Below are positions 12,019 through 23,449 of a DNA stretch of 64,000 bases, one piece after another. Source of the stretch: Penium margaritaceum (taxonomy: Eukaryota > Streptophyta > Zygnematophyceae > Desmidiales > Peniaceae); assembly GCA_023375785.1 (NCBI GenBank), contig SZWC01001606.1, positions 158,172 through 222,171 of the forward strand, given 5' to 3'. The notes under the pieces were generated by a model, which was given only the letters and a program-made list of their open reading frames with translations, had not been told where the DNA came from and searched no databases. Positions within the stretch are counted from its first letter, which is position 1. Every line of letters begins with the position of its first letter. The translations under genes and the position numbers were made by a program.

Positions 12019-12086
<68 letters not shown>

Positions 12087-12696
12087 GGTTAAAAAATGAC
12101 AAGTCCACAGCATAAATACCTGCCGCAGCGCACGATGGGTGTCGCACGCGGCAGTGCAAGGTCTGTCCTAAAACCGGCCCAAAAACACTGTTTTGGCCGT
12201 AACTCAATGCAGACAAATCAAAAGGCTACGCCGTGTGAACCTAGATATGCAGAATCTGGAGCCGGACGCTATGACTGCTGGACACATAAGTCCGGCACCG
12301 ATCGGTGGACAGACAATGCAAAACATACAAATCAGACTCAAGAGCCAGTCCACCGAGAAAACTCTAGCGTCTGTAGAAAAACCGCAAAGCACCCCGGCAA
12401 GCACCCAAGGCATCGTGTGAGCTCTCTCGCAGCTGCTGGTGGATGGAGCCACCACTCGTCGGTGCTCCGACGCCAGCTACTTCCGCATCAAGGATAGGCT
12501 GCAGAAAAATTGCAGGAGGTCCGAGACAGCATCCACGACGCTGGGCAGTCATTGGTCAGCTCTGAGTGGGTGGTCCACCACCTGCCGACGTGCCGGTGCA
12601 TCCGGGGTCCACATCGGGGACCATGTCGTCGCGCTAACCTGTACTGCTGCTCTCCTGGCCGTCGCTCGTGACGGGTGGAAGCCACACACACCAACA
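11890..12696 (-). repeat. LTR of family H/J (decayed)
   Basis: On the minus strand the unit begins TGTTGGTGTGTGTGGCTTC at 12696. It aligns, with gaps, to the LTR at about 43600-44119 over its whole length, including the CCAAAACAGTGTTTTTG block and a CTTGCCGTTT block near its end. The flank just outside its start (GAGGGAGAGG on the minus strand) is a plausible polypurine tract, so this would be a 3' LTR or a solo LTR. The inner end near 11890 is approximate. The start also resembles the LTR start of element B. Confidence 0.6.
12023..12085. repeat. (AG)n microsatellite
   Basis: An uninterrupted dinucleotide run of about 63 bp inside the family H/J LTR. The homologous LTR at 43.7 kb lacks it, so it expanded after insertion or in this lineage. 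Confidence 0.9.
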
Positions 12697-13036
12697 CCTC
12701 TCCCTCACATGGTTGTGCTAAATATTGGCTTTTAGAGCATTCAGGGAGAAGCACACTACCTTGTTCCACTTCCCTCTTACACGGTGGAGCACCAAGTCCC
12801 GGGACCCGGTCCGTCGCCGCTCTCAGCTCAAGCATGCCTTGAAGAGCGCTTCTCACTTTACCTCGATGATGCTACGTTGCTGCATTACTTCTTCTGTGAC
12901 ACGTCTGCTGCATTCTGGCCACAGATTTCACCTATGCATGGCTGATAGGATTTTCTTGGCAGTAGAGATCTGGGAACTCAGTGGTCTCTGCTAGTGCCTG
13001 GAGAGAATCCTCTTACAGGTTGTGTGTTCTCTTTCT

Positions 13037-13085
13037 GTTCAAGACCCGGTTACACAGTAGTTTGTACTGGTACCTTGGGAGACCC
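13037..13085 (+). repeat. GAGACC hairpin unit (decayed)
   Basis: The unit has the frame GTTCAAGACCCGG ... GGGAGACCC. Its inner part folds as CAGTA-GTTTG-TACTG with an outer GGTTAC/GTACC stem. It is a member of the hairpin family described for element B. Confidence 0.5.
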
Positions 13086-13118
13086 ATTATTGACTGGTTG
13101 ATTGTTAATTAAATTGTG

Positions 13119-13398
<280 letters not shown>

Positions 13399-14010
13399 AT
13401 ATGGCCAAGATCCAAAATCCCAATGGAATGTTTCGGTGTCTCAAGGGGCCTATCCTATTTCCCTTTTGTTTTTATGTTTAACACTTTAAAATTTGTTGAA
13501 ACTCGTCAAATGAAAGTGTTTGCACAATTGACTATGATTTGTACAAGCATTCACTTGATGCATTGCATACCGGATAAGTTTTCTTGTTTGTTCTATCTTT
13601 GCATCCTCGGGCTTCTTTCCCCCTTTTGTGCTTGTGAATTTGAATATTTTCGTAAAATTGCCAGTCGTGCGTGCAGAAAGTGAATCCACAAGTCAACCAC
13701 TTGACCATTAGAATGTGCGCATACAGACGTTAAATTACTTGAATGGGTTGTCGCTCAGAATTTGTCGAGGTCAGGAGCTTATCCTGATTTTTAGTTGAAA
13801 TCATCGGTACTGGACATGAGTACACGTTGAATCAAAGGGTATGCTGAAATTATTGGAAACTTGTTAATTTTTTGTCAAACATTTATGCTATGTCTCATTT
13901 GTCAAAAAACAAGTGCAGAATGGTAACTTGAGTAGCTTCGGTCTACCGGTGGTGCTAGCAGACTAGCGTTAGGTCTGAATGTATGTTGGACATGATTCGT
14001 AATGTCCGAA

Positions 14011-14290
14011 CAGTCGAGACCCGGACACTCGTCCTCAGAAGACCTGTCTCGTATGGTCTTATAGTCCATATTGTGCGTATTCCCCATCTGTACATTTTCG
14101 TGTGGCGGGGATGACGGGGCCTTGCGGGCTAGCCGCCAGTCCCCAATACCTAAGCCCACTGTAAGGCGTATTGTACTCTCTCCCTTGCTTCTTTATCTAC
14201 ATGTTCTAGACTTCGCAAAATTTGGCACTGTCATTCTCTCACTAACCTCTTGAGCTCATGTGCTGTCTAGCATGGGCTTGCATGCTTTAG
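14011..14290 (+). repeat. Decayed LTR 3' end of the element-B family
   Basis: The part from 14107 to 14290 aligns to the 3' end of B's LTR. Shared blocks are GGGGATGACGGGGCC, a GCTAGCCGCC block, CTCTC..TTGCTTCTTTAT, AGACTTCGCAAAATTTGGCA and GCATGGGCTTGCATGC. Just upstream (14011-14044) is a partial GTCGAGACCCGGACAC hairpin unit, as in B's LTR. No primer site follows, so it is an isolated LTR fragment. Confidence 0.6.
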
Positions 14291-14360
14291 AACAACTTTA
14301 AGACATCTTGTGTTTCCTAACAGCCTGATTCATCCATTCATGGCTCAAAGGATGCTCTCA

Positions 14361-14690
14361 ACGGTGAAGACACTGGCACTTGATGGTTTTTTCCAGTGCA
14401 CAGGACATCCCATGTTATGTGCTTGAGCTGCCAATGTTGTGGTAATCCATACTCTCTAGTCAACCACAGTCTGTGTTTGTTTCATGTGCAAGGATTTTTC
14501 CCGGAGTTTAAGATCCGTGTACTGGTGACATGTTATGGTGCCTTGAGAGACCTTACTTGTGGTTCTCTAGTCTTCTCGTAATGTTGGCACTTTGTTAGCA
14601 TGTAGAGATGTTTTAAACATTTTTTACATTTTCTCGACAGGTCAAAACCCGGACACTTGATGAGACTTTCCGGTGCCTCAGTGATAATGT
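14361..14690 (+). repeat. Two decayed GAGACC hairpin units
   Basis: At 14361-14410 the stem is CACTGG ... CCAGTG. At 14639-14690 the unit starts GGTCAAAACCCGGACAC and contains CCGGTGCCTCAGTG. Both follow the pattern seen in element B with mutations. The rest of 13396-15030 holds no supported gene. Confidence 0.4.
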
Positions 14691-15029
14691 TTTTGATTTG
14701 GTTTGTGGCCCTTCATACCTGCAATTCCCTCTTATCTTGCTCCACATACTCATATCCCTCACGTGCATAGGAGACTCAGTGTTGTAACTGCGCTAAAGCT
14801 CTCCCCACAAAATGGAAGCCACCAGTGGTGAAGCTCGTGCATCTTTTCAGTAGTAACATAGCCTTAAGATGTGGCCCATGGCCACAAAACTTGTGCTGTC
14901 ATGATTTCTCACATTTGGTTTTGTTCATAGAGAGCTCTAGCTCATCAAAACTTTAGGATGTCTGTGCTATCTGCAAGTTTGTATGTGGTTTCTGGGGAAG
15001 TCACGTTTTGCTAGCCAAGTGATGATCGC

Positions 15030-15121
15030 CAGGGGGGCACCTCGCCCGATTTATTATACGCCGCAGTGAGTAGTCATCCCCGATTTATACTGAGAGGTTG
15101 GGCTTGACCCCCGGGTGGCGG
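15030..15121 (+). repeat. E/F-type LTR core fragment
   Basis: The sequence aligns to the LTR core of elements E and F: GGGGGGCACC, GCAGTGAGTAGTC, CTGAGAGGTTGGGCTTGACC, CCCGGGTGGCGG. It stops where the next LTR begins at 15122, so it is probably a pre-existing element interrupted by that LTR. Confidence 0.55.
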
Positions 15122-15601
15122 TGTTGGTGTGTGAGTCACGGTGACCTCTGGACTTGTCGTAACAGCTCGTTGGACTTGCACTCCTAGTTACACGCACATC
15201 GGTGAGAAAAGACATATACACTTTTCTGTTGTTTCCAAACTTAACTTCCACGTTTCAAAGCATATCTTGGCGTCTCTCCACCATTCTCATCGCCATCTAT
15301 CACATTGTGTCCCTTATGACCTACACTCTCACACAGAATGTCGCTAAAGGGGATTTCTTCATTCCCTCAGGTGGTCGGATCTCGGCATGCATCATGCACG
15401 ACCAAGATTCCTACTCCATGGCCTTACTCTTCTCTCTCTCTCTCTCTCTCTCTCACCCTCCCTCCTAGAGCTCACTTTTACTAAATCTTCAACCCTACAA
15501 CGTACCAAGAGATTTGAGCCATAGTGTGTCATGCATGAGAATCTCCCCACGCTCCCCTTTCTCTACAATTCATGCTTCTACATGCTTACGGTACTAAATT
15601 C
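15122..15601 (+). repeat. LTR of element L (5' LTR by its primer site)
   Basis: It begins TGTTGGTGTGTGAGTCACGG, ends at 15601 and is followed immediately by a perfect initiator-Met tRNA primer site. The first ~35 bp resemble the start of the LTR next to element G (TGATGGTATGTCAGTCACGG on the minus strand at 17501). A (TC)n run lies at 15431-15454. No matching downstream LTR or coding region on the plus strand was found, so only the 5' end of the element remains. Confidence 0.6.
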
Positions 15602-15613
15602 TGGTATCAGAGC
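15602..15613 (+). promoter_or_regulatory. Primer binding site of L
   Basis: TGGTATCAGAGC, complementary to the 3' end of initiator methionine tRNA, as used by most plant copia elements for minus-strand priming. It sits directly at the LTR end. Confidence 0.85.
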
Positions 15614-15669
15614 ATGAGGGACCATCCCTTACACATTCTACATCTCCTAGACTCGGGACAGGTCTCGGG

Positions 15670-16463
15670 CCCCTCACCACAATGTCGCGGTTGCCTCTTG
15701 TAACCGTTGTGTTAGCAACAGTGCCAACTCACGTTGCACTACCCGACTTCCAATGCATCTCTTGTGGTAGCAACAAGCAACTTGTGTCGCCAGCTCTCTC
15801 AGCATTTTCTTGACACCCGACTCTCGTGGTGACAGCTCCATCGCTGCAACCCTAGGGAAAAACAACAACATCATCCTAAGCAACAGCTATCTGCTCCCGC
15901 TACAACCACATCCGTAGCACAAGTGGCTTCTACGGCCTTCTTCAGCTGCCTGCATTCTCGGCGTCTGAAAACTGTGGCATTTGGACTCGCATGACGGATG
16001 CCTTGAAAATGCGGAGTGCATGTTCTGCCAAAGAGACAGCTGAGGCTGCAAAGGCATGGGCAGATGCAAGCCCGCTATGCATTGTGAGTGGTGCTACTAC
16101 TGCGCTAGTTGTTCCTGCGACGGGAGCTACCGCAGCCAATGAAGTAGAAGCGGCTGGAGCACAGGTGCAGATGCACCATGGACCCGGTGGCAGCGCTACT
16201 GTTGTAGCCACAAAGAGTGCAGATGCCTACCAAATGCAGAGTATGGCTGCTGAAAAGAAAAGACAGCCTTTATTCCCGAAGCACGGGCGCGGCCGAGAGC
16301 CCGTCGTGTGCTGGGAGTCCTGTTGCTGCTGCTGCTGCGGTTGCATAGGTCGTAGCTGCTGCAACCAAAGTGTGGGTAGAAACCGTGGCAGGTGCAGACC
16401 CGGTCAAGGTCAAGGGAGTGGGAAACAGTTCCCTCTCGTAGCTAGTGAAGCTCAGGCTTCCTT
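15670..16463 (-). pseudogene. Leader of element K with ORF0-like Ala-rich remnant
   Basis: This segment lies just inside the primer site of minus-strand LTR K. Minus-strand frames carry alanine/threonine/valine-rich stretches: TLVAAATTYATAAAAATG near 16350 and TSLAAVAPVAGTTSAVVAP near 16110. These are similar in composition and position to the pre-gag ORF0 of elements C and E. They are in different frames, and stops follow. An unrelated plus-strand open frame (15991-16470) ends in the same region. The call rests on position and composition, not alignment. Confidence 0.3.
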
Positions 16464-16475
16464 GCTCTAATACTA
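16464..16475 (-). promoter_or_regulatory. Mutated primer binding site of K
   Basis: The minus strand reads TAGTATTAGAGC. It differs from TGGTATCAGAGC by two transitions and adjoins an LTR that starts like element C's (GTAGGT on the plus strand). Confidence 0.55.
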
Positions 16476-16850
16476 GTAGGTGGTATGATGGCAGATGTGA
16501 CAAGCATGAGAAGGAGATCTTGTGGGACGCGATTAAATGGAGCAATCTCGCTTAGTCATAGAACAACCCATCACAACAAGAAGGTTAGAGAAGCGAGTCA
16601 TAGGATAATGAGGTGATAGCGACCAGTTCACCGGGCCACCCACTCGAGGTGCTCGATATAAGGCCCGGACGCCACCCCTGGATCAAGCCGGATCTTCAGT
16701 GAATGTGTTGCTGCTGGTTTCTCTCACTCTGGAATAACCTGGTCATGTGGTTCTGTAGGATCAGCAACCCGGCATTACCAAGCAAGTACATGTTCATGCA
16801 TGCATGAATAGTAGCCAGTCAATCACATCGACCACTAGGGTATGTGGGTG
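16476..16850 (-). repeat. LTR of element K, related to the C LTR
   Basis: It has the order seen in C's LTR: GTAGGT at the primer-site end, then GACC..TTCACCGGGCCACCCAC, a CGCCACCC(C)TGGATC block and GGATCAGCAACCCGG. The outer end is not defined because similarity fades after about 16800. Minus orientation means this is a 5' LTR with internal DNA to its left. Confidence 0.5.
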
Positions 16851-17029
16851 CATGCATTGTAGCATGTTTTGCTCGATGTTCTTAAACCAAGAAAAAAATG
16901 CCGAGCACAGCAATCTAGCTCTCAAACATGTCTTGACAAGATATTGTTGGCTCCATGTGAGCAATGCATGAAGAAATGGAGAAACCCTCAAAGCAATGCT
17001 CAATGTGAGAGGGTACATTGCATAGAACG

Positions 17030-17501
17030 CAACGAAACAAACGGTGCTTCAAATAGCAGAGAGATTGTGAAGAGACACTTGAAAACATAGGAGGAAGAGT
17101 AAAACAGAACAGGCAAATGCAAGAATCCAGTCTCACCCTCCTACACTCAACTAAGCTGGCAAGTCTAACCAACCGGTCAGAAAACAGAGGAACTCAGCCG
17201 CAAGCTCCAAGATAACAACAAAAAGGAACCCAGCAGGCGTACAGGCTCCTCGGTTGTCCGTATGACAAACCGAAAGAAGTGTCAGGTGTAGAGATAGAAA
17301 CTCTACGGAGTTGGATCATGAACAAGTAAGAACAACGCCACTCAAAAAATGGACCTTGGGAGGTGGTCACCGAGAAAACTCTGGAGCACACATGAGGACG
17401 CGCCAGCTGGTGTTGATGCTTTCAAGCAGTCATCGAGTGTCCCAGCATACCATCGAGCCATGGCGGCAAGTCCCAAGGTCACCGTGACTGACATACCATC
17501 A
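17030..17501 (-). repeat. Putative 3' LTR of element G
   Basis: It starts TGATGGTATGTCAGTCACGG at 17501 on the minus strand and adjoins a GGGGGAT polypurine tract. The start matches the L LTR for about 35 bp. The left boundary is arbitrary because no second G LTR is available. Confidence 0.45.
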
Positions 17502-17508
17502 ATCCCCC
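17502..17508 (-). promoter_or_regulatory. Polypurine tract of G
   Basis: GGGGGAT on the minus strand, preceded by GTCAT as in the other copia elements here. It is the plus-strand priming site and fixes the LTR start. Confidence 0.5.
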
Positions 17509-17646
17509 ATGACCCGCAGATACCAGTCACCACAAGCGAGCAAGGATGTCGGAATGATGTTAACAATTGCGCAGAGCAGAGGGCATGAGATGGAGCCACA
17601 CGAGAAATACTGAAAAAGAGATGAAAAAACAAAAGCGGGATACGAA

Positions 17647-18950
17647 TCACACAAGAGCAGAAGCAGGCGCAAGAAGTCCAACATTACGCACCAAAAACTT
17701 GAACTTGCCGCTGCACAACGCTTTGGTGAGGAAGTCTACACTCTGTTGTCGCATGTCCACACCCACGACTGAGATATTGCCATGTGAAATATGCTCCCGT
17801 ACAAAGTGATGCTCAATGTTGATGTGCTTGGTGTGCGTGTGACACATGCCTTCATGCTCTACTATACGGCACATGCTCTCATTGTCGTAGCGGATGGTGA
17901 TGCAACGGATGGGTTGGTTTAGCTGCTGCATGGGACGTCACAACCAGATGCTTTCACAGACAATAGCCCCCAATGCAACATACTCAGCCTCAGCCCAGCT
18001 CCACGCTACACAACACTGCTTATCACTCTTCCATGAGACAGTTGTACCTCCGACAAGGAAGATGTAGTCGGACCAGCTATGCGCATCGCGATTATGAGTC
18101 CAATCGCTGTTAGTATATACGTCAGCAACAATAGACAGTTGTGCGTGAAAGCATAGGCCCAGGTGTTGGATAGACAAGACATACCAAACCACGATTAGAG
18201 CAGCCTCCAGATGGAGTTGACGCGGATGTCGTGAGAACTGCGGCAAAATATTCACAGCAAAGGGAGCAATTACGTGCATCGTGGTCCCAAGAAACATGAG
18301 GGAGTCCATGACTCGGAGGTACATCGTGACATTGACAGGCTCCCCCACACAATCTGGGTGTGCTGACACGAGGAGCCTCTGACCAGCGGGCTTCATAGGC
18401 ACAGTTGTAGAGGGGACTGTGGCCAAGAGGTCAGAAAAGTGCTCCCCCAGCATCCTGACGTAACTTGCCTGAATGCACATGTAGCGTGTGACGCTGGCAA
18501 ACACGCTCAATCTCCATTCCTAGGAATGTATGAGCTGGACCAAGATCCTTCATTCTATACACATACGAGGAGATCCTTCACAGCCTTGACAGTCTGTAGG
18601 TCAGGGGACGTAATCAAGAGGTCATTCATGTCGACCAGGACAGCGACGAAGGGTACAGAGGAGGCACTAACGATCAGAGTTGGGTCCGCTGTGCTACGAT
18701 GATACCCACCCTGCTCCAAGGTAGCGGAGATCTCTAGTTTTCAACAGCGTGGAGATTGCATCAGACCATATAAGGCCTTTTGGAGGCACCAGACCCTGTC
18801 TGTATTGTCCTCAAACCCTGGAGGCTCAATGAAATAGATCTCTTCCTTGATATTGTCGTGCAATAAGGCATTGTTCACATCCATCTGGTGGAATTCCCAA
18901 TCATGCTATGCCACCTGACTCAACAAGGTTTTTTCCATGGTGCATTTGCC
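17647..18950 (-). pseudogene. copia RT and RNase H (element G)
   Basis: Reading right to left the blocks are QMDVNNALLH, EEIYFIEPPGF, LQKALYGLMQSPRC, then VDMNDLLITSP where YVDDLLIASP is expected. The RNase H part at 18510-17647 has YTNSDWTHNRDAHSWSDYIF, SWKSDKQCCVAWS, EAEYVALGA, then a frameshift and HHFVREHISHGN..VDFLTKAL. The RT catalytic motif is broken. A frameshift separates the two ORFs at about 17935. Confidence 0.8.
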
Positions 18951-19121
18951 AATGGGGGCAAAGGTGGGCATCAAAGTCCACACCAGGCACTTAGGAGAAG
19001 CCCTTGGTCTAAGACGGGTCTTGTACTATTCCATAGATCCATTTGGCCTCTCTTTCCTTTGAAACACCCAACAGGCTGATATGGCCTTACGACCAGACAG
19101 GAGCTTCACCTTCTCATAAAC

Positions 19122-19196
19122 TTCATGCTCTGCTCATGCTCATGAGCATGAGCTCATGCTCATGCTCATGCATGAGCATGCTCATGCTCATGCTCC
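19122..19196. repeat. TGCTCA hexamer array with internal palindromes
   Basis: Copies of TGCTCA occur in both orientations. The array contains the perfect 22-bp palindrome GCTCATGCTCATGAGCATGAGC read as two 11-bp arms. It lies inside the decayed RT/linker region of element G and disrupts its frame. Confidence 0.8.
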
Positions 19197-19420
19197 TCAA
19201 TTGTAACAAGTTCCTCGCGTACAGCTTGCTCCCAGAGGGCTGCATCTACAACGAAGCGTGCTTGTTGCACTCTGTTCAGTTCAGGTACACATGCCGTGGT
19301 GCCACTCGCAACGAGTGCCGTGGTGACTGAGGGATGTGACACAGGCCGAGGAGACCCGGCTGTCGCAATGGCTCAATTGAACTCATCAGCGATGAGAGAA
19401 TATCCAAGCGTCGTGTTAGG

Positions 19421-21377
19421 CTATACCACAACCGCTACCAAGCCAAGAGCGTCAAGACCAGAGACATGAGTCGGCCGTGTGGGGACAACAAGACCACCGT
19501 GAGCTGGAAGGACTGACTGCACGGGCCTAGAGCGGCCAGCCGAGACTGTATGACTGGCAGGCGGGACATAGTGAGGTGCAAACTGTAACGGTCTTAGACG
19601 ACCACCTCGCGCACGGACGAATTGGGACAAGATGGGGGGTTGCGTGGATGTGATTGGGTCCATTGTCGATGGAACCACAACTGGCGACGTAGATGATGAC
19701 GTAGTAGGAGATGATGAAGATGCAGCAGGTGATGACACAGGTGGCAACACATGTGCGATAGGAGAGGACACAAGGGATAACAGAGACATGACAGGAGAGA
19801 ATGAAAGCAAAGATGCAGACACAATAGGAGAGGACATAGGCAACAATGAAGACCTGAAAGGAGAGGACACATGCGACGATGGAGATGCGACAGGAGAGGA
19901 CACATGTGATGACGTACATGCAAGATACTCAGCACACCCACTACCAAAGGACACTCCATAGACACCACCTCCCCCTGGACCAGAGAAGGACGCAAGCGAC
20001 GGGATAGAATGAGCAATATCACAAGATAATGTGCTATCAAAGAAGAGAGCATCGTGAGACTCGACAACTTGACGACGCTCAGGATCCCAAAAGTGTCAGG
20101 CTTTGGACGGAGAGGAAAGGCCAAGGAAATGATAGAGATGATCTCAAGGAGACAGCTTGCCATCACATTGGTCCTCAGGGAGCCAAACACAGGCGATGCT
20201 ACCCCAGACATGAGCAAGGCGACGGTCAGGGAAACGACCGTACCAGCGTTCGAATGGCATGACATGACGAGGCAGAGGACCATGGGGAATACTGTTCCAA
20301 TCTCACGTCATGTAGGACATGGCCTTGAAGGAAAACAATGGAGGGAGTGCGGTCATCAAGAGTGCGGTTCCAACGTTCTGACACTTCGTTCTACTGTGGT
20401 GTGTATGGAGAAGAGAGCTCCTGATGCACCCCTTGAGACTGGAGGAAGCTAGCCGTGGGACCCATGAACTCCCCACCATGATCGAAACAAAACGTTGACA
20501 GCTTAGGCTAGCAAGCACGCTTAGCCTGGACAAGCCAAGACTCAATCATGGGCCCGGCATCGCCTTTCCTGCGAAGGGCAAAGATCAAGCAAAAAGTGAG
20601 AAGTCATCTGTGAGACACAAGACGTACCGACTGACACCCTCCACAACTCATCAGGGAGAGGGCCCATGACGTCCGCATGGATCACGACAAAGGGGTTACA
20701 GCGTGCGAGAGGCAGACGAAGGACGGATGGGTGATACAGCTTACCTTGTGCACAATCAAGGCACTTAACAGTAGAAGGCACGGGGAATGTGCCAGGGTCA
20801 AGACCAACAGAAGGCTGATGATGTAGGAGGCTATGGATGGCGGCATTATGCATGTGACACAAGTGGTGATGGAGAAAACGTGTGTGTGTAGGTGAAAGAG
20901 AGAGAGCAACATGCACATATGGTGAAATAGTGCCAGTGGGCAACGGTGCAAACAAGGGCACACGATACAACTTGTCACAACACAGGCCGTGAAGAACAGG
21001 ATGGCCAGATGACTGCTATGACACAGTGTCGACGCCACGAGACAAAATGAAGTCCATAACCTGATCATCCAAGGTAGTGACAGTCAGCAAGCTGACCTCA
21101 AGCGCAGGGACAAAGAGAATATCATGCAAGGAGAAGTCATCCGACAGACCAACAAAACGAACAACACCAACACCCTCAACTAACAGCATCTGGCCAGAGC
21201 CAATGTGAACGAAGCGTACGTCATTTCACTGACAGGCCCGATCGTGACAAATGCGGCATGAGACAAGGTCATGTGATGAGTGGCTCCGGATAATCTAGAA
21301 GCCACTCGACACAAGAGATGGAACGGACATATGACACTTCGCAATACTACAAAAAAGTGTAAGAGAGTGATTTGCAT
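19421..21377 (-). pseudogene. copia protease, integrase and linker (element G)
   Basis: Protease: SGATHHMTLSHAAFV near 21290. Integrase: HHHLCHMHNAAIHSLL and CLDCAQGKLYHP (HHCC zinc region) near 20850-20740, then HADVMGPLPDELW. WNRTL-like blocks follow near 20340-20370. A Ser/Val-rich linker with tandem TCACCTGTC-type repeats occupies 19954-19560, ending GLDALGLVAVVV before RT. Several frames are needed to read it. Confidence 0.7.
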
Positions 21378-22079
21378 GGCCCGAAGTCATACCAAGAAGA
21401 CGCGGCATGGTGAACGACTACCAATGCTCAACCCACTCCATAGGCAACCCAGCCCCGCCATTTGATGCACCTTGAAGGGCTTCATCTAACTAACAACGGT
21501 GACCCACAGACTCCACAGCCAAAATCACAGTGGAGGGAACATCCGGAGACCGAGGACAGGAATGGAATGTGGAGGCTGGAGAAGCTGCACCATGCTACAA
21601 CTTGACTCGACTCGAGATGGAGCCACTGGCTGGAGCCACGATGGAGGGGTGTAGAATGGAGAAGGCGGCCCATAAAGGGTAGGCTAGTACACTGGCGGAA
21701 GCCAGCACCACCCCGGTGGGATATCGCCACTGCCGAGGACACGCGGGGATTGGAACAACCGACATCATGAGGGCGGTGGTCTCCCACTGCACGGGGTCAA
21801 ACTCCCACGCGAAGGGTCTCACCCAAAAGCAAAAGGAGTGAAAAAGAATAAAAGACAAGACCTAGACTTAGTCACCAAAGACTTGCATCCCTATGGCACC
21901 GCGACAAACCCCGTATGCCTAGGTCTCGACCAAGGAGCAAAAAGAAAAATGAACACTGGGAAAAAACGTAAATGTATGTGAGGGATAAAGATGAAAAACA
22001 AGAAAGAACAAAATCACTTGAAATTGAGTGACAGTGATGTGAAGTAGAAGATGACAGTCGAGATAGGGGACCCGGGTTC

Positions 22080-22820
22080 ACCCGGGGTTGTGTGTTGTGG
22101 ACTTTTTTTTGGTTTTTTTTGTTGTCTTGCGATCTGGCTCGGGATTTGCTGATGGATGGGCTCGACGGTCGGCGAACTCGTCGATTGACGAGCTCGTCAA
22201 GCGACGATTCCGCCGACCGATGGCCCTTCGGTTTGAGCAACAGAGGGAAGCCATGAGGCAGCTTATCGCCAGTTGAGTCGACGAAAAGCTGATGCTATTG
22301 CTAGCTGTTGTCGCTAGCTGCTGCTGCTGCTCTTATTGCTACCTCCGCTATGCTGGTGCCTTTGTTGCGACAGGTGTTGGCAACGACAGTGGAAGCGATG
22401 CGCGAAGCTACTACAAGGAGGCAAAGATGTTGCTGGTGTTTTTGCTACTGCTCTACACTGAATGTTGATGAGGCTCCGGTTACACCTGCAAGCAATAGAA
22501 ATTGCTACAGTGTTGCTTCTAGTGCAGTTGCGAGTTGTGTATGCGGGTGCTACAAGTTGAGACTGCCCCTGATGTTGTTGCTGGTGTGCTGGTGCCACAT
22601 ATCTGACTGTTGCTGTCGCTCCCAGCTATGACTACTGTAGCTGTTTCAGCTCCAGCAGAAGGCAACTGCAAGGAATGCTCCTTCTACTATGGAAACTGCC
22701 GTCATAGCCTCTGAATGCAGCCGCCGCTGCTGCTGCTAGATGCGGTAGATGTGCAGTGGCTGCTAGGGCAACTGTCGATGTTTACTGATGCTGTTGTAGC
22801 CGCTGTTACTGCTACATTAG
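22080..22820. other. GCT-rich segment with 54-bp palindrome; no gene supported
   Basis: The palindrome at 22166-22219 is listed separately. From 22280 to 22820 the sequence is rich in GCTGCT/TTGCTG triplets. A plus-strand frame (from 22308) begins with an Ala/Leu-rich stretch (AAAAALIATSAMLVPLLRQ) reminiscent of the ORF0 composition, but it turns Cys-rich and decays. It probably belongs to another element's leader. Confidence 0.3.
22166..22219. repeat. 54-bp imperfect palindrome
   Basis: The arms CGGTCGGCG ... CGCCGACCG meet at a central GAGCTC. Only about three mismatched positions per arm are seen by eye. It could form a long hairpin or cruciform. Confidence 0.75.
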
Positions 22821-22854
22821 CTATGTTACCTCAGAGCACCACCACTTAGTTGCA

Positions 22855-23449
22855 TCACTGTAGTTGCTCGGTTGCCTCCTAGCGCAAATGTGTGTGACGT
22901 GGTGAGAGAGCACAACATAGCACAATGGATGCCATGGATACGGTAATCGCTTGCCTTAACTACTATGGTCAAAAACAAGACAGGAAAGAGTGAGGGGAGC
23001 AAGAGAGACTTAGCAACCGGTGAGCACGCACCCGCAATGAGCAAGACACTTGAGCGAGCACATGCCGCCATCTGGGGGTCGAGCCCGACCTCTCGGTATT
23101 AAACCAAGGTTGGCTACTCACCGATGCACGGGTACAACCGGCACGGTGGCCCCCTAAGGACCAGCCCAGAAACACTCATGGCAAGCATACATGATGCAGG
23201 GCACGGCAGTGAGAATGTACGAGCCCTAACATGTACCGCATCAAAGATAGAGAGTCAAGAAATGGCCATGCATGTGCCACAAGGCACTCCTGGGTGAAGC
23301 ATCCCTGTCATGCCACCAGAGACGCCAGTCATGGTAGGCTCACATGACGTCTCTCCAGGTGAGGCCATTGTCAGTTAATCTACACATGTGTGTGCATGGA
23401 GGGGGATACAAGAGGACATAGAGATGTGAGTGGCCAACAAACTTCAGCA
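22855..23449 (-). repeat. 3' LTR of element F
   Basis: It begins TGCTGAAGTTTGTTGGCC at 23449, next to a GGGGGAG polypurine tract. It aligns over most of its length to the split 3' LTR of element E (33861-33922 plus 42804 onward): ACTCACA.CTCTATG, GGGCTCGTACATTCTCACTG, GGGGGCCACCGTGCCGG and GGTCGGGCTCGACCCCC. The left end is approximate. The folded LTR core lies at 23065-23148. Confidence 0.8.

Larger units (their letters stand above)
17590..21900 (-). mobile_element. Ty1/copia relic G (pol)
   Basis: Minus-strand copia pol with protease at about 21.3 kb, integrase 21.0-20.0 kb, Ser-rich linker 19.95-19.42 kb, RT 18.95-18.5 kb and RNase H 18.5-17.65 kb. Gag is not recognisable to the right, where 21400-21900 is Pro/Gly-rich in minus frames as in copia gag tails. 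Frameshifts and stops are frequent, so it is older than C, D and E. Confidence 0.8.

Noticed and set aside
16310-16480. Plus-strand frame 15991-16470 with a Cys run
   Set aside because: The Cys run comes from a TGCTGC triplet repeat, and the segment lies in the leader of minus-strand element K. No domain or homologue is visible.
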